The notes under the pieces: model-generated
The model's input: the letters and a program-made list of their open reading frames with translations, nothing else
The model's database searches: none
Told to the model about the DNA's origin: nothing
Program-made: the position numbers and the translations under genes
DNA from: Rhodophyticola sp. CCM32
GTDB taxonomy: Bacteria > Pseudomonadota > Alphaproteobacteria > Rhodobacterales > Rhodobacteraceae
Assembly (NCBI RefSeq): GCF_004751985.1
Contig: NZ_CP038492.1
Span: forward strand, 3,658,001-3,722,000
Length of the DNA: 64,000 nucleotides
Direction: 5' to 3'
In this document: in pieces, positions 16,793 to 27,095 of the stretch
Numbering within the stretch: the stretch's first letter is position 1
Layout: each line of letters opens with the position of its first letter

Positions 16793-18439
16793 ATGGGCGG
16801 CCCGGATATCATGACAGTTGTGCTGTTGACCGGGGTCTGCATTCTGGCGGCCTCGATCGCATTGATGCTGAACCAGATGATCTGGCGCAGACGCAATGGG
16901 TATATCGGCCAGCGTATCCTGGGCGGATTGGATGCGCCACGCATCTATGTGTTTCGGGACGGATATCTGATCTCGGACCTGGATGAGGATGAATGCTTTA
17001 TCTCTGACCGGGAGGATCGCGTCGGGGCCTGGGCCGGGCTGATTGAGGGGCTCACCCCCCTGCACCGGGATATTCCACAGGCGATGCGCGCGCTTGACGC
17101 GCATGGTGACGGGTTCATGCTGATCGGTCATGTGGGCAGTGATGCCTTGTCGGTGTCAGGGCAGATCACCGGTGAGATGCTGACAATCACCGTGGCCACG
17201 GCCCAGGAAAGCAGCGCCCGCCAGACGGTCCACAAAGGCAGTCTCGACAAGATCCAGGCCGAGATGCAGGGGTTGCGCACGGCGCTGGATTTTCTGCCCG
17301 TACCGATGTGGCGTGAAGGGCCGGATGATCAGATATTCTGGGCCAACGCGGCCTATTTTCGGCTGGTCCGCAGAACTGCGGATATCGACGGGCCGCTTGT
17401 CTGGCCGATCCGCAGGCTGTTTGCCGAACAATTGGACCCGCCGCCCGAACCGGAAGCCAGCCGGCGCTGTCAGCTGGCATTCACCGATCAGATTGATCCG
17501 GGCTGGTTTGATGTCTCGATGACGCGGGAAAAGACCGGTACGCTGTTTGCAGCGCGGTCCATCAACCGGCTTGTGGCCGCCGAAACCGGGCTTCGGAATT
17601 TCGTTCAGACCCTGTCGAAAACCTTTGCCCATCTGCCGATCGGACTGGCGATTTTCGACAAGAAGCGCGAGTTGATGCTGTTCAACCCGGCCTTGCTGAC
17701 CTTGTCGACACTGGACCCTGAATGGCTGTCCTCGCGGCCCTCGCTTTTCGCATTCCTTGACCAGTTGCGGGAATGTCAGCGGATGCCGGAGCCGAAGAAT
17801 TACAAAGCCTGGCGCGAGAGCCTGTCAAAGCTGGAACAGGCCGCACAGGATGGCAGCTATCAGGAGCTGTGGACCCTGCCGACGGGTCAGACCTATCGCG
17901 TGATCGGGCGCCCGCACCCGGATGGGGCGGTGGCCTTCATGTTCGAGGATATCAGTTCCGAAGTGTCGCTGACCCGGCAATTCCGCGCTGATCTTGACCT
18001 CTATCAGGCGGTTCTGAATGAAACAGAGGCCGCGCTTGCGGTGTTTTCGAAAGACGGCCAGTTGATCCTCAGCAATGATGCCTATGCTGCGCTCTGGGGC
18101 AATGACCCGCGCGAGATTCTGGGCATGATGGGGCTGGTCGAGGCAACGCGGCTCTGGCAGGAGGCGGCGCAGCCCACGCCGGTCTGGGGCGATATTCGTA
18201 CCTTTGCCGGTCAGGAAGCCGATCGTGTCACCTGGTCTGACGATGTGGTGCTGACCGATGGCCGGGTGGTGGAAACCCGGATATCCCCGCTCAAAGCCGG
18301 GGCGATGATGGTCAGTTTCCTGCCGGTTTCGGCCAACTCTGCCCCGATCACCGGCCCCGCCCCGATCACCGGCCCCGCCCCGGTCACCGGCCCTGCCCCG
18401 GTCAAGGACCGACCCGACCGCGCCGTCGCCGAAGACTGA
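16793..18439 (+). CDS. PAS-domain protein with membrane anchor, no kinase domain
   Basis: About 548 residues. An N-terminal transmembrane helix (MTVVLLTGVCILAASIALML) is followed by cytoplasmic PAS domains: one around LRTALDFLPVPMW...FWANAAYF, one around THLPIGLAIFDKKRELMLFNPALL, and a third around VLNETEAALAVFSKDGQLIL. There is no histidine-kinase ATPase, GGDEF or EAL domain. The C-terminal tail carries three tandem TGPAP repeats. Starts at 16769, 16793 and 16811 are possible; 16793 has a GGGGGG run at suitable spacing. It precedes tsaE on the same strand. A signalling-scaffold role is inference only. Confidence 0.78.
   Translation: MGGPDIMTVVLLTGVCILAASIALMLNQMIWRRRNGYIGQRILGGLDAPRIYVFRDGYLISDLDEDECFISDREDRVGAWAGLIEGLTPLHRDIPQAMRALDAHGDGFMLIGHVGSDALSVSGQITGEMLTITVATAQESSARQTVHKGSLDKIQAEMQGLRTALDFLPVPMWREGPDDQIFWANAAYFRLVRRTADIDGPLVWPIRRLFAEQLDPPPEPEASRRCQLAFTDQIDPGWFDVSMTREKTGTLFAARSINRLVAAETGLRNFVQTLSKTFAHLPIGLAIFDKKRELMLFNPALLTLSTLDPEWLSSRPSLFAFLDQLRECQRMPEPKNYKAWRESLSKLEQAAQDGSYQELWTLPTGQTYRVIGRPHPDGAVAFMFEDISSEVSLTRQFRADLDLYQAVLNETEAALAVFSKDGQLILSNDAYAALWGNDPREILGMMGLVEATRLWQEAAQPTPVWGDIRTFAGQEADRVTWSDDVVLTDGRVVETRISPLKAGAMMVSFLPVSANSAPITGPAPITGPAPVTGPAPVKDRPDRAVAED
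18341..18403 (+). repeat. 18-base tandem repeat in PAS gene
   Basis: Three full units of GCCCCGATCACCGGCCCC (with one or two substitutions) and a partial fourth, encoding AP-I/V-TGP repeats at the protein's C-terminus. Copy number is likely to vary between strains. Confidence 0.85.
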
Positions 18440-18514
18440 ACCGGAACATCCGAAAACCACCTTCCGCCGAGGTAGCGGTTGCGGGTGGCCCGGGCTTGGC
18501 TAAACTCTGCCACC

Positions 18515-19039
18515 ATGTCCCGGCGCACCCCCCTTTCCCCCGATATGCCCGCCCTTGCGGCTCGGCACAGCCCAAGCCCGGAGGGGACCTCGGCGCTGGC
18601 TGCTCGGATCGCCGCTGTGCTGGGGGCGGGCGATGTTCTGCTTCTCAGCGGTGATCTGGGCAGCGGCAAAACCCATTTTGCCCGCGCGCTGATACAGGCC
18701 CGGCAGGCAGAACATGGCATTACCGAGGATGTGCCCTCACCCAGTTTCACCCTTGTGCAAACCTATCAGGCCGGAGATCTGGAAATCTGGCATTGCGATC
18801 TCTACCGGCTGACCGGCCCGGACGAGGCGCTGGAACTGGGGCTGGAAGAGGCTTTTGCCGATGCGCTTTGCCTGATCGAATGGCCCGACCGTCTGTCCGG
18901 GCACTGGCCCGATGACGCGGTCATGCTGCATTTCGCACCCGACGCAAAACCCGAAGACAGCCGGATCATCACGCTCCATTCCGCCGCGCCTGCCAGCCCG
19001 CTGGCGGCAAAGCTGACCCGCTGTGTGGAGAGCCCATGA
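18515..19039 (+). CDS. tsaE: tRNA t6A biosynthesis ATPase TsaE
   Basis: About 174 residues. The P-loop is LLLSGDLGSGKTHFARALIQ in part, followed by the switch-like PSPSFTLVQTY, the HCDLYRL segment and CLIEWPDRL, all standard for TsaE. TsaE hydrolyses ATP to drive the TsaB-TsaD complex; tsaD lies at the left end of the window. Starts at 18515 and 18545 are both possible; neither has a clear ribosome site. The stop overlaps amgK. Confidence 0.93.
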   Translation: MSRRTPLSPDMPALAARHSPSPEGTSALAARIAAVLGAGDVLLLSGDLGSGKTHFARALIQARQAEHGITEDVPSPSFTLVQTYQAGDLEIWHCDLYRLTGPDEALELGLEEAFADALCLIEWPDRLSGHWPDDAVMLHFAPDAKPEDSRIITLHSAAPASPLAAKLTRCVESP

Positions 19040-20004
19040 ACGTGGATATTCAGGGATTTCTGCGGCAGGCCGGATGGGCCGGGGCGCGCCGGCAGGAGAT
19101 TGCAGGCGATGCCTCGGCCCGGCGCTATCTGCGGCTTTGTGCTGGCCCAGAAACCGCTGTGCTGATGATCGCGCCGCCTGCGGATCGTGCCGCCTGTGAC
19201 AGTTTTCAGGCGATGGCGGGATATCTGACGGGCCATGGCCTGTCGGCGCCGCATGTTCTGGCCACGGCGCCAGAGACGGGGCTGATGCTGCTGGAGGATC
19301 TGGGGGATGATCTGATCGCCCGGCGGGTGGCCGATGACCCGCCGGGTGAGGCGCAGCTTTACACCGCCGCTGCCGATCTCTCGACCCATCTCGCCGGTCT
19401 GCCGCCCCCGCCTGATCTGCCCCGCCTGACGCCGGAGCGCATGGTGGGGATGATCGCCGTGACCTTTGAACAAATGCCATCCGGCGCGCAGCCCAACACC
19501 CTGCGGGATCAGATTTCGGGGCCATTATTCACGCTTTTGCAAAGCCATGCCGCAGGTCCGGGGGTGACAATCCTGCGGGATTACCATGGGGAAAACCTGA
19601 TCTGGCTGCCGGATCGCACAGGTCATGCCCGGATCGGCCTGCTGGATTTTCAGGACGCGGTGATCGGGCCTGCGGGCTATGATCTGATCTCGCTTCTGGA
19701 TGATGCGCGGCGGGATGTGTCACCGGCGCTGCGCGGGCAGCTGATTGCGCGGCAGGCGGCAGCGCTGGGGGTTGACCCGGACCAGTTTGCCCTGCGCTGC
19801 GCGCTGTTGTCGCTGCAACGCAACCTGCGCATTCTGGGCGTTTTTGCCCGGCTGGCAGAAACCCATGGCAAACCCGGATATCTGCGCCATATGCCGCGTG
19901 TGGCGGGCCATATCCGGCGGGCAGCGGGTCATGCCGGGTTGACAGATTTGCAGGCCCCGGTGGGGTTGCTTCTGGACCATTACACGAAAGTCCCCGCCCG
20001 ATGA
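19036..20004 (+). CDS. amgK: N-acetylmuramate/N-acetylglucosamine 1-kinase (AmgK)
   Basis: 322 residues of the aminoglycoside-phosphotransferase fold. Marks are DASARRYLRL near the N-terminus, the catalytic-loop segment LRDYHGENLIWL and the metal-binding LLDFQDAVIGPAGYDL. AmgK phosphorylates the anomeric carbon of MurNAc in the cell-wall recycling bypass that makes UDP-MurNAc without de novo synthesis. The call is strengthened by the overlap with murU, its pathway partner, and by tsaE upstream, the usual alphaproteobacterial order. Confidence 0.9.
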   Translation: MNVDIQGFLRQAGWAGARRQEIAGDASARRYLRLCAGPETAVLMIAPPADRAACDSFQAMAGYLTGHGLSAPHVLATAPETGLMLLEDLGDDLIARRVADDPPGEAQLYTAAADLSTHLAGLPPPPDLPRLTPERMVGMIAVTFEQMPSGAQPNTLRDQISGPLFTLLQSHAAGPGVTILRDYHGENLIWLPDRTGHARIGLLDFQDAVIGPAGYDLISLLDDARRDVSPALRGQLIARQAAALGVDPDQFALRCALLSLQRNLRILGVFARLAETHGKPGYLRHMPRVAGHIRRAAGHAGLTDLQAPVGLLLDHYTKVPAR

Positions 20005-20696
20005 CCCCGCGTGCCTGCATGATCATGGCTGCCGGGTTCGGCACCCGTATGGGCGCGCTGACGGCTGCGTGTCCCAAACCCCTGATCAAGGTGGCCGGGC
20101 GCCCCCTGATCGACCATGCCCTGGCCGAGGCCAGGGATGCGGGGGCCGGCCGGATCGTGGTGAACGGGCATTACCGGGCCGATCAACTGGCCGCATATCT
20201 GGCGGATGCGCCGGAGGTCCGGTTTCTGCATGAGGTGCCGGAGATCCTCGATTCCGGCGGCGGGGTGCGCAATGCGCTGCCGCTGTTGGGCGAAATACCG
20301 TTCTGGACGCTGAATTCCGATGCGGTCTGGCGGGGGGATAACGCGCTCAACACCCTTGCCGCAGGCTGGAGGCCGGACCGGATGGGCGGGTTGCTGTTGC
20401 TGGTGCCGCAGACCCGGGCCGTGGGGCGCAAGGACGGGGGGGATTTCGCGCTGGCCGGGACGGGGCAGATCACCCCGGACAAATCCGGTCTGGTCTGGAC
20501 CGGCGCGCAAATCCTTGATCCGGCGGTTTTTGAGACCACCCCGCCGGGGCCGTTTTCCATGTGGGTCATATGGCGAAAGCTGATCGTCGAGGGGCGGCTG
20601 TTCGGCCTCCCCTATTCCGGGGTCTGGGCGGATGTGGGCCATCCCGGCGGCATCGCCCTGGCCGAAGAGATGCTGCGGGGCGCAGATGCTGTTTGA
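20001..20696 (+). CDS. murU: N-acetylmuramate-1-phosphate uridylyltransferase (MurU)
   Basis: 231 residues of the nucleotidyltransferase fold: MIMAAGFGTRMGALT (the G-x-G-T-R-M signature), CPKPLIKVAGRPLI, the metal aspartate in LNSDAVW, and GVWADVGHPGGI near the end. MurU couples MurNAc-1-phosphate to UTP, giving UDP-MurNAc. It overlaps amgK by four bases and addB by eleven. Confidence 0.9.
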   Translation: MTPRACMIMAAGFGTRMGALTAACPKPLIKVAGRPLIDHALAEARDAGAGRIVVNGHYRADQLAAYLADAPEVRFLHEVPEILDSGGGVRNALPLLGEIPFWTLNSDAVWRGDNALNTLAAGWRPDRMGGLLLLVPQTRAVGRKDGGDFALAGTGQITPDKSGLVWTGAQILDPAVFETTPPGPFSMWVIWRKLIVEGRLFGLPYSGVWADVGHPGGIALAEEMLRGADAV

Positions 20697-23646
20697 GCCC
20701 ACAGACAAACCCCGGCTGTTCGCCACCCCGCTTGGGGTTGATTTCACCGCCGCCCTGATCGACGGGGTCGAGGCCCGTTTGCAGGGTCAGCCGCCCGAGG
20801 CGCTGGCGCGGGTTGAGATTTATGTCAACACCGCCCGCATGCAGCGCCGCCTGACCGCGCAGTTTGCACAGCGCCGGGCCAGCTTTCTGCCCCGCATCCG
20901 GCCGGTGACCGATCTGGCCGCGCGACCGGATATGGCCGGGCTGCCCCCGGCGATGTCACCGCTTAGGGAGCGCCTGCAACTCAGCCAGCTGATTGCCCGG
21001 CTGCTGGATCAGCGCCCCGATCTGGCGCCGCGCGCGGCACTTTATGCGCTGGCCGACAGCCTGGCCGATCTGATGGGGGAGATGCAGGAAGAACGGGTAA
21101 CGCCCGGGATGCTCCATAATCTGGATGTGGGTGATCATGCGCAGCACTGGCAACGCAGTCAGGCGTTCCTGTCCATCGTCGCGCCGTTTTTCGCGGGCGA
21201 TGACAGCCTGACGGTCGAGGCGCGCCATTCGGCCATTGTTGACCGGCTGGCCCGGCTCTGGCAGACCGCGCCGCCGGATCATCCGGTGATCGTGGCAGGC
21301 TCCACCGGGTCGCGCGGGGTGACGGCCCGGCTGATGCGGGCGGTGGCGGGCCTGCCGCAAGGGGCGGTGGTGCTGCCGGGGCTGGATTATGACATGCCCG
21401 ATACGGTGTGGCAGGGTCTGTTGCAGGGCCGCGCCATGGGTCTGGGCGGGGAGGATCACCCGCAATACCGTCTGGGGCGCTTTGCCACCGATTTGGGGCT
21501 GGCCCCGGGGGCAGTGCCGGTCTGGGGTGCGGTCTCACCCCCGCATCCGCTGCGCAACCGGTTGATATCCCTTGCCCTGCGCCCGGCCCCGGTGACCGAT
21601 CAGTGGCGTGAGGAAGGTCCGAAACTGGGTGATCTGACCGGGGCGGTGGCCGGTCTGACGCTGATCGAGGCGCCCACGCCCCAGGCCGAGGCGACCGCGA
21701 TTGCCCTGCGCCTGCGTCAGGCCGCCGAAGACGGGCAGACCGCCGCGTTGATCAGCCCCGACCGGACCCTGACCCGGCAGGTGACCGCCGCGCTGGACCG
21801 CTGGCAGATCCTGCCCGATGACAGCGCCGGGCAGCCCGTGGCGCTGACCGCGCCGGGGCGTCTGCTGCGCCATGTGGCCGAGGCGATGGCGACCCGCCCA
21901 AATGCCGAAGCGCTGCTGGTGCTGCTGAAGCATCCGCTGTGCCATTCGGGCCGCGATGGCCGGGGCCAGCACCTGCTGCGCAGCCGCGATCTGGAATTGC
22001 AGGTGCTGCGCGGCGGTGGCCCCTATCTGGAGCGTGCCGATCTGATGGTCTGGGCCGGGGCGCGCGACAGTGATCCGGGGGCTGTGGACTGGGCTGTCTG
22101 GCTTGCCGATCTGCTGCTGGTGGACCCCGCTATCGGGGCTGTGCCATTTGCCGATCATGTGGCGCGGCATCTGGCGCTGGCCGGGGCTTTGGCCGCGGGG
22201 CCGGGCGATGATGCAGAGACGCGGACCGGCGCGCTATGGGAGCGTGAAGACGGCCAGACGGCAGGGCGTCTGATGCAGGCGGTTGCGGCCGATGCGGATG
22301 CGGGGGGTGATCTGACGCCAGTGGAATACCGGGACCTGATCAGCGCGGTTTTGCAGGACGCGGAGGCCCGCAACCCCGTCCGCCCCCATGCGCATATCAT
22401 GATCTGGGGCGCGTTGGAGGCCCGGGTGCAGGGCGCGGATCTGATGATACTGGCGGGGCTGAACGAAGGTATCTGGCCCGCCGCCCCCGGCGCCGACCCC
22501 TGGCTGAACCGGGCGATGCGGGCCGAAGCCGGGTTGCGCCTGCCGGACCGGCAGATCGGCCTGTCCGCCCATGATTTCCAGCAGGCGGTGGCGGGCAATG
22601 AGGTCTGGCTGAGCCGGTCGCGCCGGGATGCGGAGACCGAAACCGTGCCCTCGCGCTGGCTGAACCGGTTGCTGAACCTGATGGAGGGGACCGGCGAGGG
22701 CGCGCACGCGGCCCTGAAAGAGATGCGGGCGCGGGGGGATATCTGGCTGGCCCGGGCCGAGGCGCTTGGGACGCCTGAGGCCCCGGTTGACCCGGCCCCG
22801 CGCCCGTCGCCCTGCCCGCCCGTGGCGGCGCGGCCCGCCCGGCTTTCGGTCACCCAGATCGAAAAACTGGTGCGCGACCCCTATGCGATCTATGCGCTGA
22901 AAGTGCTGGGGCTGAAACCTCTGGACCCGCTGCGCCAGACCCCTGATGCCCGCCTGCGGGGCACGACATTGCATGCGATCCTGCGCCGCTTCATCAAGGC
23001 CACCGATGCGGGCCTGCCCGAGGCGGCAGAGGATCTGTTCAACCGCCTCACCGCCGAGGCGCTGGAACAGGAGGTGCCCTGGCCCGTGGCGCGGCGTCTG
23101 TGGCAGGCGCGCATGGCGCGCATCGCGCCCTGGTTTGTGACGACCGAGCGGGACAGGCGCGCCTTTGCCGCCCCCCATCTGCTTGAGATAAAGGGGAAAC
23201 TCACCTTCCCCGAAACGGGGTTCACGCTCAGCGGTACGGCGGACCGGCTGGATCGCACCGCTGACGGGGCGCTGGCGATTTACGATTACAAGACCGGTTC
23301 GGTGCCCTCCGCCGATCAGGAGCGCTATTTCAACAAACAGCTCTGGCTGGAGGCGATGATGGCCCGGGGCGGGGCCTTTGGCGATGCCAGGCAGGTCGCG
23401 CGGATCGCCTATATCGGGCTGGGCAGCGGTGGCAGATTGCTGACCCATGAGGTCACCGATGCCGAGATTGACCTGATCGCCACAGAGTTCGACGCCTTGC
23501 TGACCCATTACGCCGAACCCGCCACCGGCTACACCGCGCGCCGCGCCATGGCCGAATTGCGCTATGCGGGTGATTACGACCATCTGGCGCGCTATGGCGA
23601 ATGGGATGAAACCACCCCGCCCCAATCCGAAGAGGTGGGCGGATGA
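20686..23646 (+). CDS. addB: Double-strand break repair protein AddB
   Basis: About 986 residues. The ATG at 20686 lies inside the end of murU and gives MLFEPTDKPRLFATPLG, the usual alphaproteobacterial start. AddB pairs with AddA to form the helicase-nuclease that replaces RecBCD, resecting DNA ends and loading RecA. The C-terminal PD-(D/E)XK nuclease domain shows LSVTQIEKLVRDPYAIYA, GTTLHAIL and the catalytic AIYDYKTGSVPS. No clear Walker A is seen near the N-terminus. It overlaps addA by four bases. Confidence 0.93.
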   Translation: MLFEPTDKPRLFATPLGVDFTAALIDGVEARLQGQPPEALARVEIYVNTARMQRRLTAQFAQRRASFLPRIRPVTDLAARPDMAGLPPAMSPLRERLQLSQLIARLLDQRPDLAPRAALYALADSLADLMGEMQEERVTPGMLHNLDVGDHAQHWQRSQAFLSIVAPFFAGDDSLTVEARHSAIVDRLARLWQTAPPDHPVIVAGSTGSRGVTARLMRAVAGLPQGAVVLPGLDYDMPDTVWQGLLQGRAMGLGGEDHPQYRLGRFATDLGLAPGAVPVWGAVSPPHPLRNRLISLALRPAPVTDQWREEGPKLGDLTGAVAGLTLIEAPTPQAEATAIALRLRQAAEDGQTAALISPDRTLTRQVTAALDRWQILPDDSAGQPVALTAPGRLLRHVAEAMATRPNAEALLVLLKHPLCHSGRDGRGQHLLRSRDLELQVLRGGGPYLERADLMVWAGARDSDPGAVDWAVWLADLLLVDPAIGAVPFADHVARHLALAGALAAGPGDDAETRTGALWEREDGQTAGRLMQAVAADADAGGDLTPVEYRDLISAVLQDAEARNPVRPHAHIMIWGALEARVQGADLMILAGLNEGIWPAAPGADPWLNRAMRAEAGLRLPDRQIGLSAHDFQQAVAGNEVWLSRSRRDAETETVPSRWLNRLLNLMEGTGEGAHAALKEMRARGDIWLARAEALGTPEAPVDPAPRPSPCPPVAARPARLSVTQIEKLVRDPYAIYALKVLGLKPLDPLRQTPDARLRGTTLHAILRRFIKATDAGLPEAAEDLFNRLTAEALEQEVPWPVARRLWQARMARIAPWFVTTERDRRAFAAPHLLEIKGKLTFPETGFTLSGTADRLDRTADGALAIYDYKTGSVPSADQERYFNKQLWLEAMMARGGAFGDARQVARIAYIGLGSGGRLLTHEVTDAEIDLIATEFDALLTHYAEPATGYTARRAMAELRYAGDYDHLARYGEWDETTPPQSEEVGG

Positions 23647-26600
23647 GTGTGAATGAGGCCTCCCGCGCGCAGATCATTGCCGCCGATCCGGGGCAATCCA
23701 CCTGGCTTTCGGCCAATGCGGGCAGCGGCAAGACCCGGGTTCTGACCGACCGGGTTGCGCGGCTGCTGCTGGAGGAGGTGCCGCCGGAGCGCATTCTCTG
23801 TCTGACCTATACCAAGGCGGCGGCGTCCGAGATGCAGAACCGCCTGTTCCGGCGCCTTGGCGAATGGGCAATGATGGGGGTTGACGGGCTGGAAGAGGCG
23901 CTGAACAATCTGGGGCTGGACCCCGCAGAGATCACGCCCGACCTGCTGTCGCGCGCCCGCACGCTGTTTGCCCGCGCGATCGAGACGCCGGGGGGCCTGA
24001 AAATCCAGACCATCCACTCGTTTTGCGGCGGGGTGCTGCGCCGGTTTCCGCTGGAGGCCGGGGTGTCGCCCGGCTTCACCGAAATGGATGAACGCGCGCA
24101 GATGCTGCTGGCCGAGGATGTGCTGGGCGATCTGGCGGCTGGCGGCGATGTGGCGGCGGTGGATGCGGTGGCGCAATATCTGTCAGGCGATGACATGGCC
24201 GGGCTTTTGCGCGCGCTTCTGGCCCATCGCGACGGGGTTGAGCCGCCGAAAAGCCGGGCGGATATTTTCGGCTGGTTCGGGATCGACCCGGGGTTGAGCG
24301 CCGCAGATATTCTGGGTCCGTGTTTTCTGGGCGGTGAGCAGGCGCTTTGTGACAGGTTGCTGCCGCATCTGGACCCGGAAAGCCGGACCTATGGCAACAG
24401 CCATCGGATATTGGCGGGGATCAATTGGCTGCGCCCCGGTCTTGAAGATCTGACGCAACTCGAAAAGGTGTTTCTGACGGGCTCAGCCACCAAGACGCCG
24501 GATGCGGCCAAGATCGGCTCGTTTGGCAATGCCCAGATACGGGCAGCTATGGGCGCGGATCTGGCACCACTGGAAGACTTCATGCTGCGCCTTGAAGCGG
24601 CTCGCCCGCAGCGCCGGGCCCTGCAATCGGCGGGCAAGACCGCCGCGCTGCACCAGTTCGCCGCAGCGTTCCTGCCCGCTTATGACGCTGCGAAACAGGC
24701 CCGTGGCTGGCTTGATTTCGACGATCTGATCCGCCGCACCCGGGCCTTGCTGATGGCACCGGGCGTGGCGCAATGGGTTCTGTTCCGTCTGGATGGCGGG
24801 ATTGACCATATTCTGGTGGATGAGGCGCAGGATACCGCCCCCGCCCAATGGCAGATCATCGCCAAACTGGCCGAGGAATTTGCCGCCGGTATCGGCGCGC
24901 GGGCCGATACGCCGCGAACCATTTTTGTGGTCGGCGACAAGAAACAGTCGATCTATTCCTTTCAGGGGGCCGACCCGTCGGGGTTTGACCGGATGCGCGA
25001 GCATTTCGCCGGGCAACTGGCCCAGATCGGCGCGCCGTTCCAGGCGCGCGAACTGATCTATTCCTTCCGCTCGGCCGCGCCTGTTCTGGCGCTGGTTGAT
25101 CATGTGGCGGGCGGAGCGGCGGCGGCAGGCGTGGGGCCGGATGTCACCCATACAGCCTTCAAAACCGCTTTGCCCGGGCGGATCGACATCTGGCCGCATA
25201 TCGCCAGATCGGAAAAGCAGGTGCCATCGAACTGGGAAAACCCGGTCGATCTTCTGGAAGAGGATCATCACCATGTGCGTCTGGCGCGCCGGGTGGCCGA
25301 GGCGATCAGCGCGATGCTGGACGGGCAGACCATGATCACCGTTGAGGAAGACGGCAAAACCCGCCGCCGCGCGGTGCGGGCCGGCGACATTCTGATATTG
25401 GTGCAGCGCCGGTCAGACCTGTTTCACGAGATGATCGCCGCGATCAAGGCGGCGGGCCTGCCGATTGCCGGGGCCGACCGGATGCGCGTGGCCGCTGAAC
25501 TGGCGGTGAAGGATCTGATCGCGCTGATGGCGTTTCTGGCCACGCCCGAGGATGACCTGTCATTGGCCTGTGTTCTGCGGTCGCCCGTTCTGGGCTGGTC
25601 CGAGGCGGCGCTGTACGATCTTGCCCATGGGCGCAAAGGCTTTTTATGGCGCGCCCTGCAAAGCCGGGCCGGGGCGTTCCCGCAGAGTGTGGCGCTGTTG
25701 GAAGACCTGCGCGACCGCGCGGATTTTCTGCGCCCCTATGACCTGCTTGAACGGGTGTTGATCCGCCATGATGCCAGGCGCAATCTGCTGGCCCGTCTGG
25801 GGCCCGAGGCGGAAGACGGCATTGATGCGATGCTGGGTCAGGCGCTGGCCTATGAACGGATGGAGGTGCCCAACCTGACCGGATTTGTCGGCTGGTTGCA
25901 GGCCGATGACGTGACCATCAAACGCGACCCGGGGCGGGCGGGAAACCAGATCAGGGTGATGTCGATCCACGGGGCGAAAGGGCTGGAAGCGCCGATTGTG
26001 ATCCTGCCCGATTGCGCACAGCGGCGCAGCGGCAATCAGGGTGTTCGCCTGCTGGAGCCCGAAGGCGGCCCGCTGGTCTGGCCGATGCCCAAGGCGGATG
26101 CCCCGGCAATGATGCGGCCCGCCCATGAGGCGGCGGCCCGCGCCGAGGCGGAAGAACGCAACCGGCTGCTTTATGTGGCGATGACGCGGGCGGAAAGCTG
26201 GCTGATCGTGGCCGCCGCCGGTGATCTGGGCCGGGCAGCGGGGCAAAGCTGGTACGGGATGATCCGCGAAAGCGCCGAGGCCCTGAGTGCTGCGCCACAG
26301 CCGATGTTCGGTGAGACAGGCTTGCGTCTGGAAAGCGGCGATTGGGCCGCGCCGGGGGATGCCGCACCGGTCGCCGCGCCGCCGCCCGCCGGGTTGCCGG
26401 ACTGGGCGCGGCACCCGGCGGCGGATACGGGTCGGATGCAGCCCGCCCGCGCGCCCTCTGATCTGGGCGGGGCCAAGGCGCTGGCCTCTGATACCGTCGG
26501 GCTGGCCGAGGATCAGGCGAAACGGCGCGGCCGGTTGATCCATCTGCTGCTGGAGCATCTGCCCGGCGTGGCCGAGGCCGGATGGGCGGCGGCGGCCCCG

Positions 26601-27026
26601 GGCATTCTGGCATTGGAGGAAGACGTGCCGGAGCCGGAACAGGCGGCCCTGCTGGAAGAGGCAAGCAGGGTTCTGACCGCCCCGGCCCTGGCCCCTGTCT
26701 TCGCCCCTGACACCCTGGCCGAGGTGCCGCTGACCGCCTGGAGCGACATCTTGTCGGTGCAGTTGTTTGGCGTGATCGACCGGCTGATCGTGACCGAAAC
26801 CCGCGTTCTGGCGGTTGATTTCAAATCGAACGCCACGGTTCCGGCCCGGGCGGAAGATGTGCCCGAGGGGCTGTTGCGGCAGATGGGGGCTTATGCGGAA
26901 ATGCTGAGCCCGCTTTATCCGGGCCGCAGCATCGAGACGGCACTCCTCTGGACCCGGACTGCAACGCTGATGGTGCTGCCTCACAGTTCCGTCATGGCGG
27001 CGTTGCAAAGGGCAGCCTCTGCTTGA
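23643..27026 (+). CDS. addA: Double-strand break repair helicase-nuclease AddA
   Basis: 1127 residues of the UvrD-like superfamily 1. Walker A is SANAGSGKTRVLTDRVARLL (about residues 22-41); Walker B is LVDEAQDTAPAQW; later motifs include VGDKKQSIYSFQGADP, VMSIHGAKGLEAP and LLYVAMTRAE. A C-terminal nuclease domain carries VLAVDFKSN. Start overlaps addB. With addB it forms the end-resection enzyme; trxA follows after 69 bases. Confidence 0.95.
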   Translation: MSVNEASRAQIIAADPGQSTWLSANAGSGKTRVLTDRVARLLLEEVPPERILCLTYTKAAASEMQNRLFRRLGEWAMMGVDGLEEALNNLGLDPAEITPDLLSRARTLFARAIETPGGLKIQTIHSFCGGVLRRFPLEAGVSPGFTEMDERAQMLLAEDVLGDLAAGGDVAAVDAVAQYLSGDDMAGLLRALLAHRDGVEPPKSRADIFGWFGIDPGLSAADILGPCFLGGEQALCDRLLPHLDPESRTYGNSHRILAGINWLRPGLEDLTQLEKVFLTGSATKTPDAAKIGSFGNAQIRAAMGADLAPLEDFMLRLEAARPQRRALQSAGKTAALHQFAAAFLPAYDAAKQARGWLDFDDLIRRTRALLMAPGVAQWVLFRLDGGIDHILVDEAQDTAPAQWQIIAKLAEEFAAGIGARADTPRTIFVVGDKKQSIYSFQGADPSGFDRMREHFAGQLAQIGAPFQARELIYSFRSAAPVLALVDHVAGGAAAAGVGPDVTHTAFKTALPGRIDIWPHIARSEKQVPSNWENPVDLLEEDHHHVRLARRVAEAISAMLDGQTMITVEEDGKTRRRAVRAGDILILVQRRSDLFHEMIAAIKAAGLPIAGADRMRVAAELAVKDLIALMAFLATPEDDLSLACVLRSPVLGWSEAALYDLAHGRKGFLWRALQSRAGAFPQSVALLEDLRDRADFLRPYDLLERVLIRHDARRNLLARLGPEAEDGIDAMLGQALAYERMEVPNLTGFVGWLQADDVTIKRDPGRAGNQIRVMSIHGAKGLEAPIVILPDCAQRRSGNQGVRLLEPEGGPLVWPMPKADAPAMMRPAHEAAARAEAEERNRLLYVAMTRAESWLIVAAAGDLGRAAGQSWYGMIRESAEALSAAPQPMFGETGLRLESGDWAAPGDAAPVAAPPPAGLPDWARHPAADTGRMQPARAPSDLGGAKALASDTVGLAEDQAKRRGRLIHLLLEHLPGVAEAGWAAAAPGILALEEDVPEPEQAALLEEASRVLTAPALAPVFAPDTLAEVPLTAWSDILSVQLFGVIDRLIVTETRVLAVDFKSNATVPARAEDVPEGLLRQMGAYAEMLSPLYPGRSIETALLWTRTATLMVLPHSSVMAALQRAASA

Positions 27027-27095
27027 CCTTGGCGGGTCAGGTTCCTACCTTCACCCTCCAACATCAATGATCCGCGCCTTTGAGGAGAGCGAGCA

